Below are positions 18,644-26,996 of a stretch of 62,014 nucleotides of DNA, in pieces. The notes beneath the pieces were generated by a model that had not been told where the DNA came from, ran no database searches, and was given only the letters and a program-made list of their open reading frames with translations. Position 1 is the stretch's first letter, and the number at the start of each line of letters is the position of its first letter. Source of the stretch: Paraburkholderia phosphatilytica. Lineage in GTDB: Bacteria > Pseudomonadota > Gammaproteobacteria > Burkholderiales > Burkholderiaceae. The translations under genes and the position numbers were made by a program. The DNA is taken from the NCBI RefSeq assembly GCF_003443895.1, contig NZ_QQOA01000044.1, positions 1 through 62,014 of the forward strand. The letters are read 5' to 3'.

Positions 18644-18934
18644 TTACTCCAGCCAGCCGCGCGTATGCGCGTGTTCGACGAAGGCTCGTATTTCGGGGGC
18701 GAGTCCTGCTGTGTCGAATGCCTGTTCGAGATCGGCGACGAGCGCGTCGAACGAACGCGTGCCGTCACAGCGCTTCAGTATTTCCGCCGCGCTCTGGTTC
18801 AGCTTCACCATGCCCTCCGGGTACAGCAGCACCGACGCCTGCTGCGCGGGCTCCCATTGCAGCCGGAACAGCCGCTTCAGTTTCGGATGATCGGGCGCCG
18901 TGACGTTGCCGCCGGTTCGTGTGGTGTCGTTCAT
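18644..18934 (-). CDS. pqqD: PqqD, PqqA-binding chaperone (copy in pqqBCDE)
   Basis: 96 residues. Binds PqqA and hands it to PqqE. Typical sequence: KLKRLFRLQWEP, VLLYPEGMVKLNQSAAEILK, RCDGTRSFDALVADLE and an ending HTRGWLE. Its ATG overlaps the pqqC stop (ATGA). A second paralogue lies at 24088-24372. Confidence 0.96.
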   Translation of the reverse strand: MNDTTRTGGNVTAPDHPKLKRLFRLQWEPAQQASVLLYPEGMVKLNQSAAEILKRCDGTRSFDALVADLEQAFDTAGLAPEIRAFVEHAHTRGWLE

Positions 18935-19671
18935 TGCGCGAAGGCCTTTTCGATCGAGTCCAGCATGGTCCACAGGATGTCGAGCTTGAATTGCAGGATT
19001 GCGAGCGCGCGATGCTGTTGTTCGCGAGTCCGGAAATGGTCGAGCGTCACTTCGAGACCGTGCTCGACGTCGCGCTGCGCGAGCGTGATGCGCGAGCGGA
19101 AATACGCGAGTCCAGCGGCTTCGATCCACGGGTAGTGCTGCGGCCACGACGCGAGACGATCGCGGTGTACCTGCGGTGCGAACATCTCGGTGAGTGACGA
19201 ACACACCGCGTCCTGCCACGGCGCGCGGCGCGCGAAATTCACATACGCGTCCACCGCGAAGCGCACGCCAGGCGTCACGTGCTCCAGCGACCACAGTTCG
19301 CCGCGTGACAGGCCGACCGCGTCGCCGAGGCGCGCCCACGTCTCGATGCCGCCTTCCTGATCGCCGTAGCCGTCGTGATCGAGAATGCGCTGCACCCAGC
19401 GGCGCCGCGTCGCGCGATCGGGGCAATTCGACAGCACGGCCGCGTCTTTCAGCGGAATGTTGATCTGGTAGTAGAAGCGGTTCGCGACCCAGCCGCGGAT
19501 CTGCTCGCGCGTACAGCCGCCGCTGTTCAGCTTTACGTTGAACGGGTGATGGATGTGATACGCGGTGCCTTTCGCGCGCAGTTGCGCCGCGAATTCGTCG
19601 CGGCTCCATGCGGGCAATGTGCCGTCCACCGGCAGCGCGGGCGCGGTGCCGTAGGTGTCGTTCAGGTTCAT
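18931..19671 (-). CDS. pqqC: PqqC, pyrroloquinoline-quinone synthase
   Basis: 246 residues. Cofactorless oxidase that carries out the final ring closure and oxidation. Family sequence YHIHHPFNVKLNSG, GWVANRFYYQINIPLKDAA, EHVTPGVRFAVDAYV. ATG 19671 is chosen because GGAGA precedes it by five bases; an in-frame ATG at 19683 lacks one. Overlaps pqqD by four bases. Confidence 0.97.
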   Translation of the reverse strand: MNLNDTYGTAPALPVDGTLPAWSRDEFAAQLRAKGTAYHIHHPFNVKLNSGGCTREQIRGWVANRFYYQINIPLKDAAVLSNCPDRATRRRWVQRILDHDGYGDQEGGIETWARLGDAVGLSRGELWSLEHVTPGVRFAVDAYVNFARRAPWQDAVCSSLTEMFAPQVHRDRLASWPQHYPWIEAAGLAYFRSRITLAQRDVEHGLEVTLDHFRTREQQHRALAILQFKLDILWTMLDSIEKAFAQ

Positions 19672-19731
19672 GCGTGTCTCCATGTCCGCCGTGTCGGTGT
19701 GTGCCGCACAGCGTCTTGCGCTTTGCGCGCT

Positions 19732-20661
19732 TTAAAGCTCGAAGCTCATGCCGTCGTACGCGACTTCGATGCGATGTTCCGCGAGCACGCGCCGCTCGGG
19801 GCCGTCGTCGATGAGGATCGGGTTCGTGTTGTTGATGTGAATCAGCACCTTGCGTTGCGCGCGGTCTCGCAGCGGTGCGAGCGCATCCAGTGTTTCGATC
19901 ATGCCGCCGGCACCTGTTTGCGGCAGGTGCCCCATGTCCGCCGCGGTCTTGTTCGAGAGGCCCAGGCGGATCATCTCGTCGCCGGTCCACGTCGTACCGT
20001 CGACAAGCAGCAGGTCCGCATCGCGCATCGCGTCGCGCACGTGCGGCTCGATCGCGCCGAGCCCCGGCGCGTAGAACACGCTGCGCCCGCTCGCGGTATC
20101 GTCGATCACGATGCCGATGTTGTCGCCGCGTACAGGTGCATCACGATGTGGCGAGTACGGCGGCGCCTTGCTCGACAGCGGCAGCGCGACGACGCGGATG
20201 CCCGGCAGCGCGGCCATCTCGATGGGTGACCCGTCGAGTGCGATACGTCGATGCTCGACTCCGCAGTAGTGCGAGAGCATCGGCACGATCGGGAAGCCTT
20301 GCGACAGGTCCTGCCAGACGGCATCGGTCGCGTAGAGCGGCAGCGGCGTGCCGCGTTCGCGCAGCATCAGAAGACCCGTGACGTGATCGATCTGCGCATC
20401 CATCACGAGCGCCGCCGCGATGCCGCTGTCGCGTACGCGTCGCGCGGGTTGCAGTTCGGGATTCGCGGCGATCTGCGCGAGCAGGTCCGGCGATGCATTG
20501 ACGAGCAGCCAGTCCTCGCCATTCGCGCTGACCGCGATCGACGACTGGGTGCGGCGCGTCGCCTTCAGCGTGCCGCGCCGGACCCCGTCGCAGTTGCGAC
20601 AGTTGCAGTTCCACTGCGGAAAACCGCCGCCCGCGGACGATCCGAGCACCTTGATTTTCAT
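19732..20661 (-). CDS. pqqB: PqqB, metallo-beta-lactamase-fold protein of PQQ synthesis
   Basis: 309 residues, thought to hydroxylate the Glu-Tyr intermediate. Conserved MKIKVLGSSAGGGFPQWNC at the start, CNCRNCDGVR, DAQIDHVTGLLMLRE (metal site), DGTTWTGDEM, GHLPQTGAGG and LIHINNTNPIL. ATG 20661 begins this conserved block. 51 bp after the fusion gene stop. Confidence 0.97.
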   Translation of the reverse strand: MKIKVLGSSAGGGFPQWNCNCRNCDGVRRGTLKATRRTQSSIAVSANGEDWLLVNASPDLLAQIAANPELQPARRVRDSGIAAALVMDAQIDHVTGLLMLRERGTPLPLYATDAVWQDLSQGFPIVPMLSHYCGVEHRRIALDGSPIEMAALPGIRVVALPLSSKAPPYSPHRDAPVRGDNIGIVIDDTASGRSVFYAPGLGAIEPHVRDAMRDADLLLVDGTTWTGDEMIRLGLSNKTAADMGHLPQTGAGGMIETLDALAPLRDRAQRKVLIHINNTNPILIDDGPERRVLAEHRIEVAYDGMSFEL

Positions 20662-20712
20662 ATCGCGTGGCGCGTGTCGCGCCCCTCGTCGGCGATCATC
20701 GTGCGGCATCCG

Positions 20713-21981
20713 TCAATGCGCGCTACCGGCGTTGAGCGGCGTCGACGACGCTTTCGCGCGATCCGCCGTCAGCTTCGCGCTGCCCGCCGCATAGCCGTTC
20801 GAGTACAGCAGGAACGCCATGATGTCCGCGTAGTCCTGGTCCTTGAGCTTGCCGGGTTTGTCCGCGGGCATGTTGGTCGCCATGTAGCCGTACACGCCGC
20901 CGATGGTCAGATGCGAGTTCGACGCGGGCGCGAACGCGGGCCCTTTCAACGCCGGTGCGGTCACACCTTGCAGCGCCGCGCCGTGACACTTCGCGCAGGA
21001 ACTCGCATACAGCCCTTTGCCGTGGTCGGCCTGAGTCTGCTCGAACGAAGGCACACCCGTGCCCGCATCCGCGCTATCGGCGACGCGGATCATTCGGCTA
21101 GTTGAAGACGTGGTCGCAACGGCTGTGATCAGACGCGGCGCATCGTTCGACGTGGCGCGCCATGCGGCAGTATGCATGCCGTTCGCGATTGAAGGAGCGA
21201 TCGAAGACACCGTGCGATCCGGCAAGGTCCAGGCTTTCGTGAGCGTATCGAGCTGTCCGTTTGCGGTCAGCTTGACGAGCGCATCGTCGACCTGCCTGCG
21301 CAGCGCCGCCGATTTCGCGGGAAACGCGAACACCAGATGCCAGTCCGCGTACGGCGACGCCGCCGGCGCGACCCGGAAGTGCTGCGACGGATGCGCGAGA
21401 CCATACGCGACCACCGCTGGATACCAGACCACGGCGCGCGCCGCTTCGCCGTTCACGACGGCTTCGACGGTGGATGCCGAGGTATTGCGCAGATCGAGCT
21501 TCACGCCGGACTGCTGCAGCGCGATCAGCTGCGCGGGGCTCGCATACATCGCCGCGACGACGTTGCCGTTTGCTGTTTCTCCAACGCCGTTGCCATTGCC
21601 ACTGGAGGAAAGCCTGACGTCGACGTACCCGGACTTCAGATAGCCTTGCGAAAAGATCAGATCGTGACCCGATGCATCGGCCACGCTCGAACGCGGAAAG
21701 CCGGCGATCACGTCGCAGTCGCGACCGAGCACGCGATGCAGTTCTTTCAGCGACACGCCGTCGTCGTCGGCGTCGCCGATGCCGTCGGCGACGAGTGTGA
21801 TCGGCACGCCGGCCGCCGCGAAGGTTTCGCTGGAGACGTGACGGTCGAGTGCGGCGGACGGGCTGCCCGGAAACGTGCAGACCCGGACGCCCGCGACCGA
21901 GGTGGCGGGGAGCGGCGCGAGCGTGCCCAGCAGCGCGGCGGCGACGAGCGAATCGATTCGATACTTGATGAGCGTGGACAT
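20713..21981 (-). CDS. Solute-binding protein (XoxJ/MoxJ-like) fused to cytochrome c
   Basis: 422 residues with an N-terminal signal peptide. Residues about 30-255 form a family 3 periplasmic solute-binding fold like the proteins encoded with methanol/quinoprotein dehydrogenases (VRVCTFPGSPSA, RDCDVIAGFP, GEAARAVVWYP). Residues about 313-400 are a class I cytochrome c with CAKCH (Cys329, Cys332, His333) and NMPADKP as likely Met ligand. It probably takes electrons from the adjacent PQQ enzyme in the periplasm. ATG 21981 has GAAGGA upstream. In most loci these are two genes. Confidence 0.88.
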   Translation of the reverse strand: MSTLIKYRIDSLVAAALLGTLAPLPATSVAGVRVCTFPGSPSAALDRHVSSETFAAAGVPITLVADGIGDADDDGVSLKELHRVLGRDCDVIAGFPRSSVADASGHDLIFSQGYLKSGYVDVRLSSSGNGNGVGETANGNVVAAMYASPAQLIALQQSGVKLDLRNTSASTVEAVVNGEAARAVVWYPAVVAYGLAHPSQHFRVAPAASPYADWHLVFAFPAKSAALRRQVDDALVKLTANGQLDTLTKAWTLPDRTVSSIAPSIANGMHTAAWRATSNDAPRLITAVATTSSTSRMIRVADSADAGTGVPSFEQTQADHGKGLYASSCAKCHGAALQGVTAPALKGPAFAPASNSHLTIGGVYGYMATNMPADKPGKLKDQDYADIMAFLLYSNGYAAGSAKLTADRAKASSTPLNAGSAH

Positions 21982-22074
21982 GAGAACTTCCTTCGTGCGG
22001 TTGCGCGACCGCGGCACCGCGGCACGGTCACGCTTGGTAGAGAGCGTCAGGAGAAAGACGTCATGCAGGCGACG

Positions 22075-23802
22075 TCATGCATGACCGAGTGCGAAGACAT
22101 ACAGCGTGCCGCCCTTCGGCACCTGGTCCGCGATCTTCGCCATCGGGCCGCCCCAGATCGGATTCGCGCCGCCGTAGCCGGCCAGCACGGCGACGTACTC
22201 CTGGCCGTCCACGTCGAACACCGACGGCTGCGCAATAATGCCGCTCGCGAGCTTCGGGCTTTGCCACAGCACCTTGCCGGTGGCTTCGTCGAACGCGTAC
22301 AGATGGCCGTCGAGCGAACCGCTGAACGCGAGGCCGCTCGCGGTCGTCGCGACGCCGCCGTTCCAGGGCAGCGCGCTCCAGTGGCTCCAGAGCTTCTTGC
22401 CGGTATTCACGTCGATCGCCTGCAGTTCGCCGTAGCCCTTGCTGCCAGGCTCTTTCTGGATCTCGAAGCCTTCGCCGAGATAGGGCAGGCCTTCCATGTA
22501 GTTCACCGATTTGCCGGACAGGGACATGCACGCGTGCAGCGTCGGCACCACGGCGATATGGGTCTTCGGATCGTACGAGAGCGACCACCAGTTCTTGCCG
22601 CCGAGGAAGCTCGGGCACGTCTCGATCGTCGTGCCGGCCTTCGGATATTTGCTGGCGTCCTGCTGCGGTGAACCGTCGTGCGCGTAACCCGTGACCGAGG
22701 TTGCGCGCACGAACGGCTTCGCGTAGATCAGCTTGCCCGTCGCGCGGTCGATCGCGTGGAAATAGCCGTTGCGGTCGGCATGCACGATCGCGTCGTAATC
22801 CTTGCCGTCGTACTGGATCTTCGCGAGCACCGGCGTATTCACGCCGTCGTAGTCCCACGTGTCGTGACGCGTGTACTGGTAGTGCCACTTCAGATCGCCG
22901 GTCTTCGGGTCCATCGCGAGCAGCGAATCGGAGTAGAGGTTGTCGCCCGGGCGCAGGTCCGCGAGCCACGGTCCGGGGTTGCCGACGCCCCAGTACAGCG
23001 TTTTCGAAGCGGGGTCGTACGTGCCGGTGAGCCACGCGGGCGCGCCGCCGTGTTCCTGCATGCCGTCCGGCCACGTGTCGCCGCCTTTCTCCTTCGCGCC
23101 CGGCACTGTGAAGCGCTTCCACAGTTCCTTGCCGTCGGCGGGATCGAGCGCGGCGATGAAGCCGCGCGCGCCGTATTCGCCGCCCGAACTGCCCACCACG
23201 ATTTCGCCGTCGAGCGCGAGCGGCGCGAGCGAGAACGCGTAGCCGATGCCCGGATCGAACATCGTCTTCTTCCACACGAGCGCGCCGGTCTGCGCATCGA
23301 GCGCGACCACGTCGCCGCTCAGCATCGCGACGTACACGTTCTTGCCGTACAGCGCGACGCCGCGGTTTACCACGTCGCAGCAGGCGGTCTTGAACGATTC
23401 GGGCCCGAGATTGGGCTCGTATTTCCAGAGGTTTTTGCCGGTCAGCACATCGAACGCGTAGACGTTGTCCTTCGGCGTGGTGACGAACATGACGCGCCCG
23501 TTGACGATCGGCGTGGCTTCGAAGCCTTGCTGAAGATCCGCGGGGAAGCGGTAGCTCCACGCCTGCTTCAGCTTCGCGACGTTCGTGCGGTCGATCTTCG
23601 TGAGCGGCGAATGCGACTGTCCGTTGTAGGTGCGGTAGTACGTGAGCCAGCCCGGATCGTCCTGTGCGGCGCTCAGGCGTTCGTACGTGACGGCCGGATA
23701 GTCGTCCGCCGCGGCGACCGGGTGAGGATCGATGCCGAAAGCGGCCAGCACGCCGAGAGTGATGGTCGCGAACGCCGTGGCCGAAGCCAGCTGAGTCTTC
23801 AT
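22075..23802 (-). CDS. PQQ-dependent alcohol dehydrogenase, lanthanide type by active site
   Basis: 575 residues, periplasmic (signal peptide to about VAAADD), eight-bladed quinoprotein propeller oxidising alcohols or aldehydes. Seen: adjacent cysteines of the PQQ-capping disulfide (ACCDVV, Cys141-142), metal ligands SSGGEYGARG (Glu209) and GNPGPW (Asn275), catalytic Asp in HDTWDYDGVN (Asp317) and, two residues on, Asp319. That second Asp is the mark of lanthanide-dependent enzymes (XoxF, ExaF, PedH); calcium enzymes have Ala or Ser. No fused cytochrome. ATG 23802 has AGGAG. Preceded by its own likely sigma-54 promoter. Confidence 0.92.
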   Translation of the reverse strand: MKTQLASATAFATITLGVLAAFGIDPHPVAAADDYPAVTYERLSAAQDDPGWLTYYRTYNGQSHSPLTKIDRTNVAKLKQAWSYRFPADLQQGFEATPIVNGRVMFVTTPKDNVYAFDVLTGKNLWKYEPNLGPESFKTACCDVVNRGVALYGKNVYVAMLSGDVVALDAQTGALVWKKTMFDPGIGYAFSLAPLALDGEIVVGSSGGEYGARGFIAALDPADGKELWKRFTVPGAKEKGGDTWPDGMQEHGGAPAWLTGTYDPASKTLYWGVGNPGPWLADLRPGDNLYSDSLLAMDPKTGDLKWHYQYTRHDTWDYDGVNTPVLAKIQYDGKDYDAIVHADRNGYFHAIDRATGKLIYAKPFVRATSVTGYAHDGSPQQDASKYPKAGTTIETCPSFLGGKNWWSLSYDPKTHIAVVPTLHACMSLSGKSVNYMEGLPYLGEGFEIQKEPGSKGYGELQAIDVNTGKKLWSHWSALPWNGGVATTASGLAFSGSLDGHLYAFDEATGKVLWQSPKLASGIIAQPSVFDVDGQEYVAVLAGYGGANPIWGGPMAKIADQVPKGGTLYVFALGHA

Positions 23803-23880
23803 CTTTGTCTCCTGTGGATTTGTCATCGCAAGGCCGCTGGCTCGATGCTTACGCGCGCCGGCCGGCCGCGGATCGTTCAA

Positions 23881-23896
23881 GGCAAGTCGCATGCCA
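23881..23896 (-). promoter_or_regulatory. Sigma-54 promoter of the dehydrogenase gene
   Basis: Minus strand TGGCATGCGACTTGCC, with GG and GC exactly ten bases apart, against consensus TGGCACG-N4-TTGCA. The implied start lies near 23870, giving a leader of about 68 bases. Confidence 0.75.
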
Positions 23897-23994
23897 TCGG
23901 ATACAGGAGTACGAATGAACTGCGCTGGAGTGCGTGCTTGAACGCTGTGTGGCGTTCGGTGAGAAGTGACTGACGCGCGAGCGGTGTGCAGCGG

Positions 23995-24042
23995 TGTTGC
24001 GTTGTGCAACAGGTCATGCGCCGGGTGTTGAGTTGTGTGGCA
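23995..24042. promoter_or_regulatory. Tandem activator sites upstream of the dehydrogenase promoter
   Basis: TGTTGCGTTGTGCAACA (23995-24011) has perfect 6-bp arms. A degenerate copy, TGTTGAGTTGTGTGGCA (24026-24042), lies 31 bp (three turns) away in the same orientation. The first is centred about 120 bp from the -12 element, a normal enhancer distance. Confidence 0.6.
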
Positions 24043-24087
24043 CCTGCTGCGGGCGAGCGTGCGTCATCGCATGCGTTAGCGCGTGTG

Positions 24088-24372
24088 TCAATCGAGCCAG
24101 CCGCGCTGGCGGGCATAGTCGATGAAGCGATAGATATCGGTGGCGAGATCGGATGCGCTGAACAGTGCCTCGAGCTCCTCGATGATGCCGTCGAGGTCGC
24201 GCGTGCCGTCGCAACGCGCTAGTATCTCGCCCGCGCTCGGATTCAGCCGGACCGTACCTTCAGGCCATGCAAGTACGTAGGTATCCTGCATGTTCTCCCA
24301 TCGCAGGATGAAGCGGCTGCGCAGGATCGGACGTGGATTGACGCAAGGGCGTGCGGCGTCGGCGTTCGTCAT
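24088..24372 (-). CDS. Second PqqD paralogue, directly after pqqA
   Basis: 94 residues with PqqD sequence throughout: ILRSRFILRWENMQ, YVLAWPEGTVRLNPSAGEIL, ARCDGTRDLDGIIEELE and the ending ARQRGWLD. ATG 24372 is where family similarity begins; the frame reaches 24606 only as an overlap with pqqA. Probably binds PqqA like PqqD; whether it serves the same PqqE or has another role is open. 110 bp after the pqqA stop, without a promoter that I can see. Confidence 0.9.
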   Translation of the reverse strand: MTNADAARPCVNPRPILRSRFILRWENMQDTYVLAWPEGTVRLNPSAGEILARCDGTRDLDGIIEELEALFSASDLATDIYRFIDYARQRGWLD

Positions 24373-24482
24373 GTCGGCTCTGCCTTGTCGGTCGAGTCGA
24401 ACCTCGACCGCGGAGTGTCGTGAATGCGTGAACGAACCGGATGCCGCCGGCGTGGCAGACATCCGGGCATCGCGCTGCCGCG

Positions 24483-24557
24483 TCAGCGAGTGGCGATGTA
24501 CATCGTGATTTCGAAGCCGTAGCGCAGATCGGTGTAAGCGGGGGTGGTCCAGGTCAT
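24483..24557 (-). CDS. pqqA: PqqA, precursor peptide of PQQ
   Basis: A 24-residue peptide, too short for standard gene finding. It starts MTWTTPAYTDLRYGF and contains Glu16-Ile-Thr-Met-Tyr20, the Glu and Tyr that become PQQ, in the invariant E-x3-Y spacing. AAGGAG lies six bases before the ATG. It lies about 3.9 kb upstream of pqqB, split from it by pqqD2, the dehydrogenase and the fusion gene. Confidence 0.96.
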   Translation of the reverse strand: MTWTTPAYTDLRYGFEITMYIATR

Positions 24558-24627
24558 GGCTGTCTCCTTGATATCGACAGTAGAAGATTGAGAGTGGCCG
24601 GCGCAATGCGACGGTCCGCGCTCAATT

Positions 24628-24643
24628 TGCAAGGTCCATGCCG
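24628..24643 (-). promoter_or_regulatory. Sigma-54 promoter of pqqA
   Basis: Minus strand CGGCATGGACCTTGCA, GG and GC ten bases apart, matching TGGCACG-N4-TTGCA at most positions. Predicted start near 24617, about 60 bases before the pqqA ATG. The gene for a sigma-54 activator ends 117 bp upstream of it. Confidence 0.78.
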
Positions 24644-24699
24644 GGCGGGTGCGACGTCATGCATCGCGACGCGATACGCTCACGGTTGCTCAGATTTCG

Positions 24700-24735
24700 A
24701 ACACCGGTGTTACGGAACGGAACACAAGCGGAACA
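24700..24735. promoter_or_regulatory. Candidate activator site upstream of pqqA
   Basis: TGTTACGGAACGGAACA (24708-24724) shares 13 of 17 positions with the reverse complement of the dyad at 23995-24011. It overlaps the 12-bp palindrome AACACCGGTGTT (24700-24711) and a further GGAACA repeat. Its centre is about 86 bp from the -12 element. Confidence 0.55.
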
Positions 24736-24759
24736 GCCAGGGTGTGACTCTCTCGACGA

Positions 24760-26727
24760 TCACGAGGGTTCGTGCGCCGCGCCGCTCATATGCCGGTAGA
24801 CGGTGTTGCGCGACACGCCGAGCGCACGCGCCGCCGCGGACACATTGCCGTTGTGCTGCGCGACCGCTGCCGCGATCGCGCTGGCCTGCAGGTTCTGCAG
24901 GCTGTTGTGCGACGCCGTTGCGGCTGCTGTGCCTGCGGCTGAAGGCGCGGCGACGAGGTAATCGAAGAAGTCGTCGGGCAGATGCTCCTGGCGGATCACG
25001 CCGTCGTCGTCCACCATCGCGGCGGCAGTGCGCAGCAGGTTGCCCAGCTGGCGGAAGTTGCCGGGCCACGCGCATTGCGCGAACAGCGCCATCACATCGT
25101 CGGCGACGCTGAGCATGGGTCCGTCGGGCAGTTCGTCGGACGTGCGTTGCAGCACCTTCTCGATCACGCGCTCGAGATCGGTGCGTTCGCGCAGCGGCGG
25201 TAGCTTCACGACCAGCCCGTTCAGGCGGAAATACAGGTCTTCCCTGAAACGGTTTTCCGCGATCATCTGCCGAAGGTCGCGGTGCGTCGCGCAGATGATC
25301 GCGATGTCGACCGGAATGGATCGGGACGAGCCCAGCGGATTCACGAGCCGCTCCTGCAGCACCCGCAGCAGCCGCACCTGGAGCGGATACGGCATGTCGC
25401 CGATCTCGTCGAGAAACAGCGTGCCGCCGTTCGCCTGCAGCAGCTTGCCCGTCGCGCCCTTGCGGCGCGCGCCGGTGAACGCGCCTTCCTCGTACCCGAA
25501 CAGCTCGGATTCGATCAGCGTTTCGGGAATGGACGCGCAGTTCACCGCGACGAACGCCTGGCCGCGCCGCGGCGAATCGTTGTGGATCGCCTGCGCGAGC
25601 AACTCCTTGCCGGTGCCGGTTTCTCCGGTGATCAGGATCGGGATGTTGCGCGCGATCACCTTGCGCACCTTTGCGATCACGCCGGCAATCTGCGGGTCGC
25701 CGGTATCGAGGTACGCGAGCTTCGACAGCGCATTCGCGGATAGCTGCAGCGCCGTCGTTCCGGTTGCCCGCTGCGCACCTTCGGCGGGCTCCGCCGAAGG
25801 CAGCAAACCGTTCTGCGCGAGCGTGCCGCGCCGGTACTCGAGGTTCGCGCATACCACCGCGCCGCCGGGCAGGTTCAGCGTGACGTGGCGTCCGAGCGTG
25901 GAGCGGTACGCGTCGATCAGCTGCGTGCTGGTGACGCCCAACAGCGACGACAGCGTGTGTGCCCGCAGCGCCGGCAGCGGCAGCCCGAACTGGAACTGCG
26001 CGCTGCGATTCGCCGACAGGAAGCGGCCGTCGCAGGTGAACGCGGCGATGCCTTCCATCAGCGTGCCGAGGAACTCCGGGCGCGAGTGGAAGCTGATCTG
26101 CAGCGTATCGCGGAAGGTGGTCGCGAACAGGTGGTTTTCGATCATCTGCACGGACATGCGCGCGAGCGCCATCGTGTGCTGGTGATAGCTGCGATGATCG
26201 CCGGTCACGTCGAGCACGCCGATGAGGTCGCCGTACGGCCCGGAAATCGGCACGCTGGAGCAGGTCAGGAACTGGTTCGCGGCGAGGTAGTGCTGGTCGC
26301 CGTGCACGACGGTCGGCGAGCGTTCGATGATCGCCGTGCCGATTGCATTGGTGCCTTGCCGTTCTTCCGCCCAGTTGGCGCCCGGGCGCAACGCCACCTT
26401 TTCGGCGCGCTGCAGGAAGTCGTCGTCGCCGATCGAATGCAGGATCAGCCCGCTCGCGTCGGTCAGCACGATCATGCTCTGGGTATTGACGATCTGCTCG
26501 CGCAGCGTCTCCATCACCGGCGTTGCATGCACGCACAGCACGCGGCTTTGTTCGAGCTTCAGCGCGAGTTCGGAGGTGGGCAGCACGTCGTAGTCCGGCC
26601 GGGTGGCCGCGCTCAGTCCGAACGTTTCCGAGCGCTCGTGTGCTTTCTGGATCGCCGGGGTGAGCCATTCGCCTTCGCGTCCGCGGTTCTCGCCGCGCGG
26701 GCTGGCATGCGAAACTTCGTCGCGCAT
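24760..26727 (-). CDS. Sigma-54-dependent activator, AcoR type (GAF-AAA-Fis)
   Basis: 655 residues. Region about 70-200 is a GAF-like sensor with ERQGTNAIGTAI, typical of AcoR-type activators of alcohol/acetoin genes. The AAA+ domain has Walker A GETGTGKE (368-375), the sigma-54 contact loop GAFTGA (415-420) and LFLDEIGDM. The C-terminus is a Fis helix (NVSAAARALGVSRNTVYRHM). GGAGG precedes ATG 26727. It lies directly upstream of pqqA in the same direction, and two sigma-54 promoters follow, so it very likely activates the PQQ/dehydrogenase genes. Confidence 0.93.
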   Translation of the reverse strand: MRDEVSHASPRGENRGREGEWLTPAIQKAHERSETFGLSAATRPDYDVLPTSELALKLEQSRVLCVHATPVMETLREQIVNTQSMIVLTDASGLILHSIGDDDFLQRAEKVALRPGANWAEERQGTNAIGTAIIERSPTVVHGDQHYLAANQFLTCSSVPISGPYGDLIGVLDVTGDHRSYHQHTMALARMSVQMIENHLFATTFRDTLQISFHSRPEFLGTLMEGIAAFTCDGRFLSANRSAQFQFGLPLPALRAHTLSSLLGVTSTQLIDAYRSTLGRHVTLNLPGGAVVCANLEYRRGTLAQNGLLPSAEPAEGAQRATGTTALQLSANALSKLAYLDTGDPQIAGVIAKVRKVIARNIPILITGETGTGKELLAQAIHNDSPRRGQAFVAVNCASIPETLIESELFGYEEGAFTGARRKGATGKLLQANGGTLFLDEIGDMPYPLQVRLLRVLQERLVNPLGSSRSIPVDIAIICATHRDLRQMIAENRFREDLYFRLNGLVVKLPPLRERTDLERVIEKVLQRTSDELPDGPMLSVADDVMALFAQCAWPGNFRQLGNLLRTAAAMVDDDGVIRQEHLPDDFFDYLVAAPSAAGTAAATASHNSLQNLQASAIAAAVAQHNGNVSAAARALGVSRNTVYRHMSGAAHEPS

Positions 26728-26996
26728 TGTCTCCCTCCTTGGTCGGGCGCCGGTCCTGATGCCGCCGCTTGATTTGTCGCCCTGTCGATGCAAATAGCGC
26801 GCCAGGTTGTGCGCATGTCGCGCGATGCGGTTCGATGCAGGCGGACATTGGGCGACGTGCTTGCCGCGTCACGCTTACCTGAGTCATCGCCATGCCGCAT
26901 CGCGCGTGCTCGCGCCCATACGATGAGCCGCCGGAGTGAGGCTCGCCAATCCGGGCAACCCCGGGGGCAACTGCGCATCGGTGCTCGAACCCGCGC

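Larger units (their letters stand above)
23803..24087. other. Region between pqqD2 and the dehydrogenase
   Basis: 285 bp with no gene. It holds the -24/-12 promoter at 23881-23896 and two upstream dyads at 23995-24011 and 24026-24042. The dehydrogenase frame stays open through it, which reflects base composition. Confidence 0.7.

Noticed and set aside
18644..19990. 448-residue frame ending in PqqD
   Set aside because: Only the last 96 residues are PqqD; the rest is antisense-frame shadow over pqqC/pqqB.
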